The position numbers and the translations under genes are program-made. Below are positions 22,075-34,093 of a DNA stretch of 64,000 nucleotides, one piece after another. The notes beneath the pieces were generated by a model, which did no database searches, was not told the origin of the DNA, and worked only from the letters and a program-made list of their open reading frames with translations. Every line of letters begins with the position of its first letter. Position 1 is the first letter of the stretch. The DNA comes from Populus alba (Eukaryota > Streptophyta > Magnoliopsida > Malpighiales > Salicaceae). The DNA lies in contig NC_133292.1 of assembly GCF_005239225.2 (NCBI RefSeq), forward strand, positions 10,388,985-10,452,984. The letters are read 5' to 3'.

Positions 22075-22510
22075 CTAAAATGCCCGGCAGGACATAAGCA
22101 TCTGCATGTCAGATTTATTTTGAGAAATTACAAACTACATAAAAGCTAAAACAAACAAGAAAATTAGTTCTCAATGATAAATCCTTTGTATGACATTTCG
22201 ATTCTGCAATTAAAAGAAATCTATTTGAATTGTCATATCTAAAGAAAAATAAGATCTTCCGCGTTTATCTAATTCAATGCGTCAACTGTCTGGACCAGCC
22301 ATGTCCTCCTCTTTAGTCTCCATCGCCACTTTCCCTGTAGAGCCATCGTACAAAGGGCTTTTACGTGTGAAACGATTGGGAATTACCAGTTGACAACAGA
22401 TTGAGTGGTTGAGAGAAGCTATCGTATAGAAATATCAGCTCATGTGAACGACGCATCATGAACTGATATTTGCATACGCAACCAGGGAGTGGTTGCGTGT
22501 TCGCTGAGTG
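22075..22510. repeat. Recurring non-SAUR module, copy 4 (shortened)
   Basis: Landmarks: CCTAAAATGCCCGGCAGGAC, AGTCTCCATCGCCACTTTCC. The right-hand part is less clear than in copies 1-3. Confidence 0.6.
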
Positions 22511-23452
22511 GCCACTAGTTTTATATTCTGAAAGCGATATACGGGTGTTGATCTTCAAAAATCAAATTACGAGAAAGAGCATATTTATTTGTGAGTTGAA
22601 AAATACAAGTCACAGTAGAATTCTAATCCGACAGCATTATTTTCTGATTTTTCATTTTGGGATCTTAATTTATTAATTTCTGTTAGTGAATTGCTAATAT
22701 GAAGGAGAACTAGAGCCTAGTTGAGTCTAATTTCCAAAACCTAGCTGGTTGAGTGTAACCCTATCCTAGCTGCGAGTAAGCGTTAGCAAGTGTCTTTGGT
22801 TAAAATTTGAGCATTTCACCCTCTGGTTAATTAAATTAAGTTAATTTTGGTATATATGGTCCAAGTCCCATTATTACCTTCACGAGGGGAGCATCTGTTA
22901 AATATCTGCATGAGCTCATGTTTTCTTAGTGCTAACTAATGTAAAATCACTGAATTAGCTAGTCTTGTCCCAAGCAACAAAATTACTCAATTAGAATGAA
23001 AAGGTTTCATAACCTTAACCCTAATAGGACTTCTAATCGAACTCAGAATCCGTTCTAATTGGGTCTATCACTAAACAATTTGCTCTTTTGGACCCTCTTG
23101 CTACTAGAACTTATATATTAATTGGATGCTAATTTTTAGAGTAGCTTGGGTAAGATTTATCTTAATCCTAAACCCTGTTTTGTGTATATATATTTTCTCT
23201 CGTAGAATGAAATTATGAGTGTTCACATTAATATTAGAGTTTATATTAAAAATTATTAAGGTTTTAACTTTTTTTATTAGCATAAAACACAAATCATCAC
23301 ATTAAAAAAATAAATGAATGAATTGTCTCCAGTACTGAAAGATGTTCAGAAGGAGGGATCGACAGCAAATCATAAATCAAGCGTGCATATTCATAGCTTA
23401 TCAGAAAAGGAATAGAAATGCAAATTAATTAGTTCGTCAATGGTTCAAGTTA
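22511..23452. other. Intergenic before the copia element
   Basis: No gene or recognisable element. The last part was once the sequence downstream of the SAUR at 27563, before the copia insertion. Confidence 0.5.
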
Positions 23453-23457
23453 ATTTA

Positions 23458-23824
23458 TGTTGGTGGGAGGAGCCACTGGTGGTGGCTTTGAAACACTCAG
23501 AGGGGATAAAACACACTGGTTTTATTACAAAAACTGAAGCTTACAATTACAACAAAACAAAAGCTTAACAATTACACGCCCTCTCTCTCTCTCTTTCTCT
23601 TTCTAGTGTTCCTTTCAATTCTCTCCACACGAAATAACATAACTGAGCACCCTATTTATACATAAATTCAGAATACAAAAATCTACTGTTCCAGGTGTGA
23701 AGGCGGCTGTTGACCGGCGGTGTGAAGGCGGCTGGCGGCTGGCGGCTGGTGGCTGGCGGCTGCGGCTGGTGGGTGGTTGCCTTCCTTGACTATCTAGGTG
23801 CTTCTAGATTGAGTTTATTCAACA
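23458..23824 (-). repeat. Copia 3' LTR (367 bp)
   Basis: On the plus strand it starts TGTTGGTGGGAGG and ends GTTTATTCAACA. It holds a CT-rich microsatellite and GGCGGCT-type repeats; one extra GGCGGCT-type unit is the main difference from the 5' LTR. Confidence 0.95.
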
Positions 23825-23840
23825 AATCTCCCCTTTAAAC
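23825..23840 (-). other. Copia polypurine tract
   Basis: On the minus strand, AAAGGGGAGATT lies directly before the 3' LTR. Confidence 0.8.
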
Positions 23841-23872
23841 TCAATCGAGGGATGTCATGCCAAGCATGAACT

Positions 23873-26101
23873 TTAATCTTCATTGCCTTCTCTCTGCTTG
23901 TAGCCTTTATCCACTAATTTGGCTTTCATCTTGTAGACCCTTTTGACACCTATTGCTTTCTTCTTTTCTGGTGGGTCCTTATCTGCATGGAAACAAAACA
24001 GAGTTGTATCTTCCATGACCTGAGTGGTATCGTACAACTCTTCAAGATTCCACATCTTTCTTGGTCCTTCTGACGAGGATGCTGATGGTGGTGTTGATGA
24101 TGATGCTCCTGGTGTGTTCCTCCTGTTGAATACAGGAAAACTGTGTACCGGACTTTGTGGTTCAGCTGCTGGCACAATTGGTTCTTCGACAAGTACTGTT
24201 GGTACTTCTTCACCTTCAAGGATCAAATCCATGTTGATCCATTTGACTGCTTCTTGATCACCATTCCATTCCCAAGATTTATCTTCTTCAAAGATAACAT
24301 CTCTACTTGTAATCACCTTCTTCGTGATGGGATTATATAGCCTGTATCCCATCCTTCTTTCACCATATCCGACAAAGATGCATTTCTCGCTCTTATCATC
24401 AAGCTTTCTCCTTCTTGCATCTGGGATCTTTGCATATGCCACACAACCAAAGACTCGTAGATGAGTAACACTTGGTTTGTGACCACTCCATGCTTCTTCT
24501 GGAGTAATACCTTGCAAACTTCTGGTTGGGCAGCGATTCAACAGATACACTGCACATGATACAGCTTCAGCCCAGTATTGCTTGGGCAGCTTCTTTGCTT
24601 TGAGCAAACTTCTGGCCATGTCAAGAATCGTGCGATTCTTCCTTTCTGCTACACCATTCAGCTGTGGTGTATAAGCTGGCGTTGTCTGATGTCTTATGCC
24701 TTGTTGTGTACAGAAGGCTTCAAAATCATTGGCTGTATATTCTCCTCCTTGATCAGATCTCACTGTTCTGATCGTATAACCAGTTTGCTTCTCCACAATT
24801 GCTTTAAAATCTTTAAAACAATTGAATACTTCTGACTTCCTCTTCAGAAAGTATATCCACGTCTTTCTACTAAAATCATCAGTAAAAGTGAGGAAGTACC
24901 TATTTTGTCCAGTCGACATAGGCGTGATTGGGCCACACACATCTGTGTGTACTAACTCCAGTGGCCTCTTTGCTCTCCAGTTGACTTCTTTAGCAAAACT
25001 GGATCTGTGATGTTTGCTGAGGACACAACTCTCACAGACTTCATCTGGATGATCAATGTGAGGCAAACCTTTGACCATCTTCTTGCTTGCTAGCATCTTC
25101 AAACTTGTGAAATTCAGATGTCCAAGCCTCAGGTGCCAAAGCCATTCTTCACTGTTGGTGATGGCGCTCAAACACCTTGCTGCATCATACTGGATGTTCA
25201 AAGGAAACATCCTGTTCTTGGACATTTTCACGTAGGCCATTAATCTCCCATTGTTGTCTCTAATTGCCAGATGACAATTCTTCGAGTAAAAACTATATCC
25301 TCTCTCCAAAAGTTGGCCTAAGCTGATCAGGTTCTGCTTTATGGCTGGGACATAATACACATCGGCGATGTAGCTGGAATCGCCATTCTTCAACTTGACT
25401 GGGATGTTGCCTTTACCTTTGAATGGAACCTTTGTGGTATCTCCAAAAGTAACTAGACCTTGCTTGGTCTCATCTAGATCACCAAATAACTCTCGGTAGC
25501 CGCACATGTGATTGCTGGCTCCAGTATCTAGATACCATATGTCCTCCTTTTTCTTATCAAGTCCTTGTTGGACAAGAAATGCAGTTTCTTCTCTGTCATC
25601 CTTCTCTACATAATTGGCTTGCTCACGTATCTCCAACGGAGCTTTTCTTCTGCATTCAGTGCTATAGTGCCCAAATTGATTGCAACTATAACATTGGATA
25701 TTCCTCTTGTCACGGTTATTGTAACCGCCTCCTCTTCCTCTGGGAGTGAATGCTTGTTGTTGGCCTCGGCCTCCTCTGGTGGTGTTTCTACCACCTCTTC
25801 CTCTGAAGCTTGTATTCCAAGATCCTCTTCCTTGGAATTGCTGGAATCCTCCTCTGGATTGTTGACTTCCTCCTTGAGTGGTGTAGCCACTTGATGAAGT
25901 CTCCCCTTGCTCATATCTGTCCTTGAGGGACAACTTTGCTTGTAAGGCATGCTCAATTGCCTTATCTCCATTTCGCTTTACAATCTTCTGCTCATGAGCT
26001 TGCAAAGAACTCATAAGCTCATCTACTGTCAACTTGTCCACTTCCTTGGACTCTTCAATGGCGACAACAACATGATCAAATTTTGGATCTAGGGATCTCA
26101 A
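23873..26101 (-). pseudogene. Copia pol: gag C-terminus, protease, integrase; RT/RNase H lost
   Basis: An open frame of about 742 codons without its own ATG. In order: the gag C-terminal region, an Arg/Gly-rich linker, a CCHC zinc knuckle at about 137-150 (CYSCNQFGHYSTEC), the protease site DTGASNHM at about 192-199, an HHCC integrase zinc domain at about 323-359, and a DD35E integrase core (D387, D450, E486). A short piece of the reverse transcriptase start (AIGVKRVYKMK) follows, itself with gaps, and the frame stops at 23873. Complete copia polyproteins carry some 500 further residues of reverse transcriptase and RNase H; here fewer than 50 bp remain before the polypurine tract. Confidence 0.93.
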
Positions 26102-26592
26102 AATTTTTCAGTAATTCGAGCATCGATGATGGCTTCTCCATTTCTCCTCATCTGGTTGACTATCACCATAATCCTTGTGTGATAATCAGAAATAGACTCC
26201 GAGGACTTTATTTGTAATAACTCAAATTCACCTCGCAAAGATTGAAGACGAATCTTCTTGATTCTGTCAGCACCTTTGTATTTCTGTTGGAGAGCCTCCC
26301 ATATATCATGTGATGTTTCAGCGGAAGCTATGATCTCGAATGTATCTTCATCAAGACCTTGGTAGATGATGGTCTTGGCTTTGTTGTCCTTCTTTCTGTT
26401 GACTTTCAAGGCTTGCTTCTGAGCCTCTTGTAAAGCATCTTCTCTTTCTTTGGACTCTGGTTCATCATAACCAGTTTGTACAATATCCAAACACTCTTGT
26501 GACCCAAGAAATGCCTTCAATCTGATGCACCAACTATCATAGTTGTCTTTGGTCAGCTTAGGGATGAGTGTATGTGTACCTTCTGTAGTCAT
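26098..26592 (-). pseudogene. Copia gag N-terminus, cut off by a frameshift
   Basis: From the ATG at 26592 (MTTEGTHTLIPKLTKDNYDS) the frame runs 164 codons through the copia gag (UBN2-type) domain, with ETSHDIWEALQQKYKG and ISDYHTRI. It ends at a stop next to an A/T homopolymer near 26100, where the pol frame takes over. A one-base change in that run is the simplest explanation, so gag and pol were once one frame. Programmed slippage is a less likely alternative. Confidence 0.9.
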
Positions 26593-27158
26593 TTTGTTCT
26601 TGGAATGACTATATCACCTCTTTGGAAGCTGAATTTGGGAAAACGGACACTTTAGATCGATCCGGAATGGTCCAAATAGCAGGGAACCGGTCTGACTTTG
26701 TTGAAATCGGGTCAGAAAATGGGTGAACCGGTCAAAAAATCACTTCTGTACGGCGGGCGGTTCGCTGGGTTGAACCGGGAATATTCTGTGGAATATTCTG
26801 GGAATATTCCTTCGGCTCGGCTGAGGCTTGAAAGCGGCTCGGCTCGGCGCGAGGTACGGCTCGGCTTGTGGCTCGGCTGGACTCGGCGTATACGGCTCGG
26901 CTAGGACTCGGCGCGACTCAAATATGGCGCGCGTGTGGCTCAGTCGTCTTCAACCTCGTAGCGCGTGGGATGCGCGTGGGCGATCTGGCTGAATTTTCAG
27001 GCGGCGCGTGTGGGCTACCCCGAACTCCGATTTGGCTGATTTTTGCGGCAGTGAGTTCGTCTTGATGAGCTCTACACTGTGGAATGATTAAAACTTGTTT
27101 TTGACAATTTTGAAAATTCGGATATACCCCAAAACACTTCTGTTTTCCGACGAACGGG
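26593..27158 (-). other. Copia leader with CTCGGC repeats
   Basis: Untranslated region between the primer site and gag. About 26810-26925 is unusually GC-rich and repeats CTCGGC(T) about ten times with changing spacing. No coding sequence. Confidence 0.7.
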
Positions 27159-27170
27159 GCTCTGATACCA
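27159..27170 (-). other. Copia primer-binding site (tRNA-iMet)
   Basis: On the minus strand TGGTATCAGAGC, two bases inside the 5' LTR. Confidence 0.92.
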
Positions 27171-27172
27171 AT

Positions 27173-27534
27173 TGTTGGTGGGAGGAGCCACTGGTGGTGG
27201 CTTTGAAACACTCAGAGGGGATAAAACACACTGGTTTTATTACAAAAACCGAAGCTTACAATTACAACAAAACAAAAGCTTAACAATTACACGCCCTCTC
27301 TCTCTCTCTCTTTCTCTTTCTAGTGTTCCTTTCAATTCTCTCCACACGAAATAACATAACTGAGCACCCTATTTATACATAAATTCAGAATACAAAAATC
27401 TACTGTTCCAGGTGTGAAGGCGGCTGTTGACCGGCGGTGTGAAGGCGGCTGGCGGCTGGTGGCTGGCGGCTGCGGCTGGTGGGTGGTTGCCTTCCTTGAC
27501 TATCTAGGTGCTTCTAGATTGAGTTTATTCAACA
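27173..27534 (-). repeat. Copia 5' LTR (362 bp)
   Basis: Near-identical partner of 23458-23824. Its outer end lies 28 bp beyond the stop codon of the SAUR at 27563. Confidence 0.95.
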
Positions 27535-27562
27535 ATTTACACAATCGATTTTTCCTACCAAT

Positions 27563-27835
27563 CTACGAGCTACAACAAATCAGATCATGGAAGACTTGCT
27601 CACTGCATGGGATGGTGAGACCTCCCATGGGATGGTTAAAGCCATACTCTTCTTCAACATGTCTAAGCAACTTCTGAAATGAAGGGTTCTTCAAGTAGGA
27701 GATGGGAACAACACATCTCTTTTGAGTTTCTCCAACATACACAACAAAATGGCCTCTTGGCACATTACTGCGTTCTTCTGAAGACAAAAGAATACGCCTC
27801 ACAACCTGCTTAGCATTGAACAAACGGATACCCAT
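27563..27835 (-). CDS. SAUR: SAUR family auxin-responsive protein (copy 7)
   Basis: From the ATG at 27835, 90 residues: [73 protein letters not shown] and a short end DLICCSS. An upstream in-frame ATG (27856) adds MITSLTI, but MGIR fits the family. It is a complete SAUR of a third type ([14 protein letters not shown]), akin to the copies at 34094 and 37874. The young copia element sits 28 bp past its stop, in the same orientation, so its transcripts must run into the copia 5' LTR. This probably changes the 3' end and stability of the mRNA. Confidence 0.93.
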   Translation of the reverse strand: MGIRLFNAKQVVRRILLSSEERSNVPRGHFVVYVGETQKRCVVPISYLKNPSFQKLLRHVEEEYGFNHPMGGLTIPCSEQVFHDLICCSS

Positions 27836-28030
27836 GATGGTCAGAGAGGTAATCAAAAATCTCTGATGGAAAGAGATGAACGTGGAGCTAAAGAATCTGA
27901 AAGTGTATAAGAGATGCTATAAGTTGCACTGAATTGGCTTATCGACGTATGGCTTAGGGGTTCATATATAGGGCAAAATCTCACAATATAGCTGGCTAGT
28001 CAGTCACTCAATAGATTAATAATTGGTGAA
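27836..28030 (-). promoter_or_regulatory. SAUR copy 7 proximal promoter
   Basis: TATA box (CTATATATG, minus strand) at about 27964-27972, some 130 bp upstream of the ATG. Confidence 0.55.
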
Positions 28031-30093
28031 GATCATACTGTTGCAGTGGGAGCAGTACTTTGAGGACATGTCCGTGGTGAAAACACGGTTTACGCGTCGG
28101 AAATGATGAATCTTCAATGGATATTTCGTGTATATATAGCGTACGTTAGGTTGCAATGGCCTACCACGTTGGAAAAGAAAGAAACAATGGTGGCCTAGCT
28201 GAAATTATTAAGGTTCTGTTTATGGTCTCCTAGCAGTACAATGTATAGCAAGCAGGGCACTTGGGAGGAAAGACAAGCCACTGAGGGCTAGCTAAGATTT
28301 CTTTTTACCAAATGATATGTCTCTATATATTGATCATTTGATAAAGTTATTTCCAATCGAATCATGGATCTTATTCTCCTAGCAGAATGGTAGATATTAC
28401 GGTATTCTTCCTTAAAGATTTCGTTCTATCAAGTCATTCATATTCTTTTAGCAAATGGACATGTCACCATACTACATGTTTCTTAAAAGTTTTCGATTAT
28501 ATCAAACACACAGAGCTAGTTCAACTAGTATCATGTTTGTTAATAACGACCTACCAGACACAAGAGCAGACACATGAGGGGAGAGTTTGTTGTGATCACA
28601 TGAACCTTTTGAAGGGGTGATAGGTTGAATGGTAGCATATCAAACTAGCCGGTCGAGCATATAAGTATACATTATTGCTCATAATAATTTCATGACCCAG
28701 TTGACTCGAACCTTAAACCTAGTAATTAGAGAAAGTGGCTTGAATTAAGACTTCAGAAAATGCATTTAGTGTCAGGTACATGGTCGTCGTAATGGATATT
28801 TAACATTATCCACAATTCTCCACCTTCTATAATTAAAACCTTATATGTTCTTGTTTCTATTCGATGTTGAATTAAATTACGCGTTCTCGGTCTTAAACTT
28901 ATCCTTGTATTTATGTTTCTATATATGAATATTGGATTAAGTTTCCGAGCGAAATGATTTCGCAGACAGATCCTACATGTATGTAAGCAGGAATTCCTCG
29001 ATTGGAACACTTTTTAAAACGTCTTCTTCCTAAAAAATAAAAAATTGAAGGCACACCAAATGCCATGTTATCCTAAATAACTAGTTCATTTCGAGGATTC
29101 AATCCACTCAATATTTCTCTGGCATAAAGCACTTCATTACTTGACAAAACATCGAGTCAAAGTGGCCATTTAATCAGTAATTAGACCAGGAGATATTTAG
29201 AATCACTGGAAATATTTGTGCGCTTCGATCTTCCACACCAATCTGACTGCCAGAAATACAAATTTGATCCTAAATGGGAAATATTCAATTTGAGTTCATG
29301 CATATATGGTTAGCTACCTGGGAGCATTGCACAACAATATTCGTGGCAGGTGGGCTGGCTACTCCGACATTTCAGACAAGTTACGAGATAAGAACCTGCG
29401 ATACCATGTATATTGAGCTTTCTTGTCATTTTCTCTCTACGTGAAAGTCAAGGAAATAACTACCACTACTCCATGTCCATGCATCCATCCTCCTATGTCA
29501 CAGCTAGCTTTGTTTTATCTCCCGGTTTTTCAGGACGCCCATTTGTTCTCACCTGATCTGGACAAGAACGATATTCATAGATAAACGAGTAAAATAGCAC
29601 CCCTACCAACGAGATTTGTTGTCTAAGGGCATGGTGTCACTAGAAGCAAACAAAACAAGCCATGTGAAACTTCAACTAGTCCTTCATTTCCTAGTATCTT
29701 GGTTTTAAAACTTGATCAGCATCTAGAAAAATCGTTGAATAAAACGATATTTGGGCTTTTATAAGTGGATAGAGCAAAACCTAACCTTGATATAGAACTA
29801 TATAAAAAAATTAAGGTTAGCCCAGACCCTCTAAACTTCAACTAGTTCTGTTTAGTTTCTTGTGTCAACGGGATTGAACAGAAGCGGAAAGGGATCGAGT
29901 CAGCAACGAAGGGAGAGGCGAGGTTGAAGACAACCCAGTTGCGTTTTGACCGGGTTTATCCCGGGTCAACTAGACAATGGATTCACTCAGGTTTTTAACC
30001 GGGTTAATCTAGGCTATTCCTTCTATTATTTTCGAGTTCTAGATTAACCCATCATGCCAGTTTAATTTTTAATACTATGCTTAATATTCCTTT
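28031..30093. other. Intergenic
   Basis: No gene supported; only short frames without motifs. A CCATGTGAA site near 29660 resembles the conserved SAUR promoter motif but has no gene beside it. Confidence 0.5.
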
Positions 30094-30225
30094 AAAAAGA
30101 GATTTGTTGTTCCAATATCATACTTGAACCATCCTTTGTTCAAGACTTGCTAAGCTGAGGAAGAATTCGGATTCGATCATCAATGGATGGTCTCACAATA
30201 CCTTGCAGTGAAGAATTAACCTCAC
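30094..30225 (+). pseudogene. SAUR relic, plus strand
   Basis: The plus strand reads [14 protein letters not shown], then a stop caused by frame loss. AEEEFGFDH follows in another frame, and then a shifted remnant of GGLTIPC. The match is closest to the SAUR at 34094 (shared CCAATATCATACTTGA). Only the central third of the gene remains. It is the first plus-strand SAUR trace in the window. Confidence 0.88.
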
Positions 30226-32067
30226 TTCATTTCTTGGAGGTACTTCATAAATATTGAACCCACAAATCACATGATTTTTCTTGGTTCATTCATCGTTCTT
30301 ACCCGGCATTAGTTTATAAACAATTTGCGATGACAAGCCTGTCTCTTGATCAATTTTGTTTTTAATAATTACTGCTTTGCATTTCAGTTCTACAGAGGTA
30401 TTCTGTAATTTGTACATCCACTCTTTGTCATAAAACTTTCTTAATTTGCTCCAACTATAGTGGTTTAGCTTCGTTAATCGCAATAGTTAATTGCTCCATT
30501 CCAGGTTTTATGCATGCGGTCACATCACTAACAGAGAAAGAAACACGCATACAAATATAAACTGGACTTTTTCAAGCTTGCGATGATCATTCATATATCT
30601 AAATTTCTTGGCAAAAGAAATTAGTTTACTTTGAATTTGGCCTTTTAGATGATCAGTAATCGGTGAAGACACTGTTGCAGGACATGGTGTAGGTGCATGC
30701 GCCATCGAAAGGATCCTGCATATGGATAAGATCTACCTAGACATTTCATGGGATACCTTTTACTCTCCAGATTCTCATGTCTATCTCTTTCAAACTTACA
30801 AATGCTGGCCCACATGAAATTATGAACAATCCGTTGTGGCCTGCTCACACAATTGAACTTTTGTTTTCACACCAATGGGTCATTTTCCTCTTGCAGGATG
30901 AAAAAGGGTGCTCGTTTTTCTATTAATGCCTGAAATTTTTATTTGTCCATGTACTTTCCGGTTTAAGAATATATTTTTCATCAAATAAAAAAACTTTTCT
31001 ATTAGTATAAATATTATATTCCAGGATACTAAGATTTTGCCAATTTTTATTTAAATATGTTTTTTTTTCTTTTTTTCCTGTCAGCCAAAGACAAAGAGAG
31101 TGTTCAAAACATGGACAAACTCACGTTTTCAAAAATTAAAAAAAAAATTTGTTAAAAATTAATTATTTATTTTATATTTAGAATCACACACTGATTTTAA
31201 AAATTAATTTTTTAAAAATAAAAAAATTATTTTAATATTAAAATAAAAAATATTTAAAAAAATAACTATAATCACATTACCCAAATTATAACGCAACACC
31301 TCTCTCGCAAGTATTGCCGCATTAAAATATTTCTCACAAAAGTCTTAGCATCGATATTTAGCATTAAGGAGTCGAGACCATCTTGGGTTATTGCAGGGGA
31401 GCTCGGGCCTAAGGTTGGACTAGTTGGGCCAATGGCCCAGATGGCCCTTGTTATTATCAATGAGGAGAAATAAAATCACATGGAACCACCATATAAGAAA
31501 AAATTAGTAAATCCGCGTATATTTAAATCAGTAATATGCATATATATGAAATAAATAATTAAATAAAAACATTTAAAAAAAATTTAGTACTGAGTATATC
31601 TGAATTAGTAAAATTACAGTAAGATTAAAATACTAAATTATTTTTATAAGAACTTGGGGTTATTATTTTTTTGTAAATAGTATCCTTGGAAGAAATCACT
31701 AAACCGACCTCGTTCGTCACCTAAAATCATAAACCAGATTTATCATAAAAGTTAATCGTTGCTAATATTATATCTAGAGTTTTGGTTATTGTCATTTATA
31801 CACACTCATTTGTAATTGTAAATTAGTTTAAGAGATTATTAATCATAATATTATAATAATAATCTATTTAAGTAAGAATTTATTATATGTTGTTTGTGGA
31901 TCATCCATGATCTGAGAAATGATGAGAAAAGGAGTCCAAAAATAGATGATTCTTGCTCCTAAGGAAATATATGAACAACGTGGGGAATTCAGTCATTTTA
32001 TACATAACTAATACCTAAAAATAATTCAAAATATAAACATGGCTCTAGCTAGCTAGCTAGCTCGTCA
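30226..32067. other. Intergenic, including an AT-rich MITE-like stretch
   Basis: No gene supported. About 31130-31275 is an AT-rich stretch like the one at 20330. Confidence 0.5.
32046..32062. repeat. (CTAG)n short tandem repeat
   Basis: Four and a half units of CTAG immediately downstream of the copy 8 stop codon. Confidence 0.8.
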
Positions 32068-32394
32068 TCAACCATTCAAGTGCGAAGAGAGAACATTAAT
32101 GAACTTATCTTCGGCACATGGAATGGTAAGACCACCCATTTGATGATCAAAACCAAACTCTTCTTCAGCTTGACTTAACAAGATCTGAAACAATGGATGC
32201 TTCAAGTAAGAAACTGGGATCACAAATCGCTTCCTCTCCTTCTCTTCCTCCCCGACATAAATTGCAAAATGGCCTCTCGGCACGTCTAGCCTTGCTGATC
32301 TCTTATGCGAGAGTTGATGATGATTCAGTGCAGACGTTCTTCGAATTTTATTTGTAACGTGAAGGAACATCTCCTTCAGTCGATTGGTGCCCAT
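32068..32394 (-). CDS. SAUR: SAUR family auxin-responsive protein (copy 8)
   Basis: Intronless, 108 residues: a longer N-terminus ([20 protein letters not shown]), then [12 protein letters not shown], an expanded charged loop [48 protein letters not shown] and a C-terminus LSSHLNG. The core is complete, although HPMGG is HQMGG. The long N-terminus and the loop set it apart from the tandem copies. Family role: auxin-responsive regulator of cell expansion. The TATA box (CTATAAAGG) is at about 32497-32506. Confidence 0.94.
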   Translation of the reverse strand: MGTNRLKEMFLHVTNKIRRTSALNHHQLSHKRSARLDVPRGHFAIYVGEEEKERKRFVIPVSYLKHPLFQILLSQAEEEFGFDHQMGGLTIPCAEDKFINVLSSHLNG

Positions 32395-33770
32395 GTTGAT
32401 CTTGTTCCAGCAGTCAGGAAATGTTGGTGGGGTGAAAAAACAAAATTAGCTCGGTGTAGTTTTTCAGTGTTAGAGCTGTTTATTCTTCTCTACTGACCTT
32501 TATAGGTTCGAGAAACATTACGAAATGTAAAACAAAAAATTAAATTAAATTAAATAGAGAAAAGAAAAGAAAAGAAGCAATTATCGATGTTGCCACGGTG
32601 CAGCAACTAGTACTTGGATGATTTTAAGATACCACGAGGATAGCTTGGATATGTAGGGTCCATTGATAATATGTATATATATACAACCCACTGTTTTCTT
32701 AAAACAAAAATCTTTCCATGGCCTTTTATATAATTTGGGCATGTTCTTGTTGTCAGTGTGGCTCAACTGATTGGCTGCTCGATCCAAGAAATGATCAACA
32801 AATTAATGGCTTTCTTCATTCTCTTTCTTTGCATATTGTTGTTCATTACTGCGGCCATTTTTAACCCAAAAAAAATAAAATAAACCCAACCTCTATTATT
32901 GTACTCGATTTAAATTAACGGGTTAATCTAGATTTTAGTTTAAATTAAATTAAAAGTTAATTTGAAAATTGATATGATATTATCAAAACCTGAATTCACT
33001 TTTAAGCTAATAAATTCTATAAATTTTTTTGATTTTTTTAATGTATTTGTCATTTTTTAATACAAAAAGTAGGGTAATTTGTCTTAGAAGTAATCTGAGC
33101 TTTACCCAAATCAGGTTTAATAATTTCATACTTTAGCCGCTCAAACTTGTAAGAAAAAAAAATAGTTAATAAATTAAATATGCAAAATTGTCAGAGTGAC
33201 CAGTCTCTCTATCCATGTGCTTATGAATGATGGCCTCAGAAAACTGGCACAAACGTGCAACTTCAATTTGCTTGATATCGGCATTGATTGAACAACCTCG
33301 CCAGAGAGATATACTTCTTTATTTTAATTTCTTTTTTCCCGAAGATATATCTCAAGTGATTCATCACAATTCTTTGGTGACCTACGTGTAGAGCTACCAT
33401 TGCATCATTGATAGGAAATCAAACTTTTTCGTGGGCATATTTCGATGGAAATATCATCATTACCAAATATCAAGTGTTCTGCCTTCAACTCAGACTAATT
33501 CAGTGTATAGACCTCGAAGTTGTTGCCCAAACTGACGTTGCTTCCTACATTATTATTTTGAAGTCACAAATATAAGAACCTAGTTACTTCAAGTTTTAAT
33601 ATAAAAAAGCTCGATTTCTTTTTCTTGTTTCCCAGCACTCGTATCAGGAATTAAATTATCAGGATATAAACTACTCCACAAATTCCTGTACAAGACCTGA
33701 GGAAAAGCATGTGAATCTCTTGAGATCTTATCATAACACTATTCATTAGACAATCTTTTTTGACAACTTG
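32395..33770. other. Intergenic between two divergent SAUR genes
   Basis: No gene supported. The minus-strand SAUR (32068) and the plus-strand SAUR (34094) point away from each other here. Confidence 0.5.
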
Positions 33771-33774
33771 AAAA

Positions 33775-34093
33775 TGTTGCCCTAGCTAGGCTTACCAGTG
33801 TACGGCCCCCTGTTTTATAAAGCATCCAATATATATAAGCAATTTGATATATAGCCTTCAGCAAAGCCATGTGAGCCTTTGTTGCAATGGGTCCTCCTAT
33901 AATACCCAAAATAGCAAAACAGCCAAAAAGCTGCGAGTCTCCACTGGAAAAGTATGGCAGTTCACTCTTCAAAAAACCTATAAAATACAGACTCAAAACG
34001 AGCCTTCCAACTCCACAAACCTGCACAACTTTCACCACAAAAATCGATTTCAAATCATTCTCTCGGATTCCTCACTGAAGCTTAAAATCAAGC
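33775..34093 (+). promoter_or_regulatory. SAUR copy 9 promoter
   Basis: CATGTGAGCC (33869) and ATGGGTCCTCC (33886) form a compact version of the conserved SAUR promoter motifs. TATAAAAT lies at 33979-33986, about 108 bp before the ATG. The same two motifs recur at about 35810-35835 without a gene. Confidence 0.6.

Larger units (their letters stand above)
23458..27534 (-). mobile_element. Ty1/copia LTR retrotransposon, internally deleted, 4.08 kb
   Basis: The element lies on the minus strand with TG..CA LTRs, a tRNA-iMet primer site, a polypurine tract and a perfect 5-bp target duplication ATTTA (23453-23457 and 27535-27539). It encodes gag, protease and integrase, but the reverse transcriptase and RNase H region is gone apart from a few residues. 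Gag and pol are separated by a frameshift. By eye the LTRs differ at one base and two short repeat-length changes, so the insertion is very recent. A copy unable to transcribe its own RNA must have moved with enzymes supplied by a relative. Confidence 0.95.

Noticed and set aside
24024..25971. Several plus- and minus-strand frames of 60-120 codons within the copia element
   Set aside because: They are other-frame shadows of the copia pol frame.
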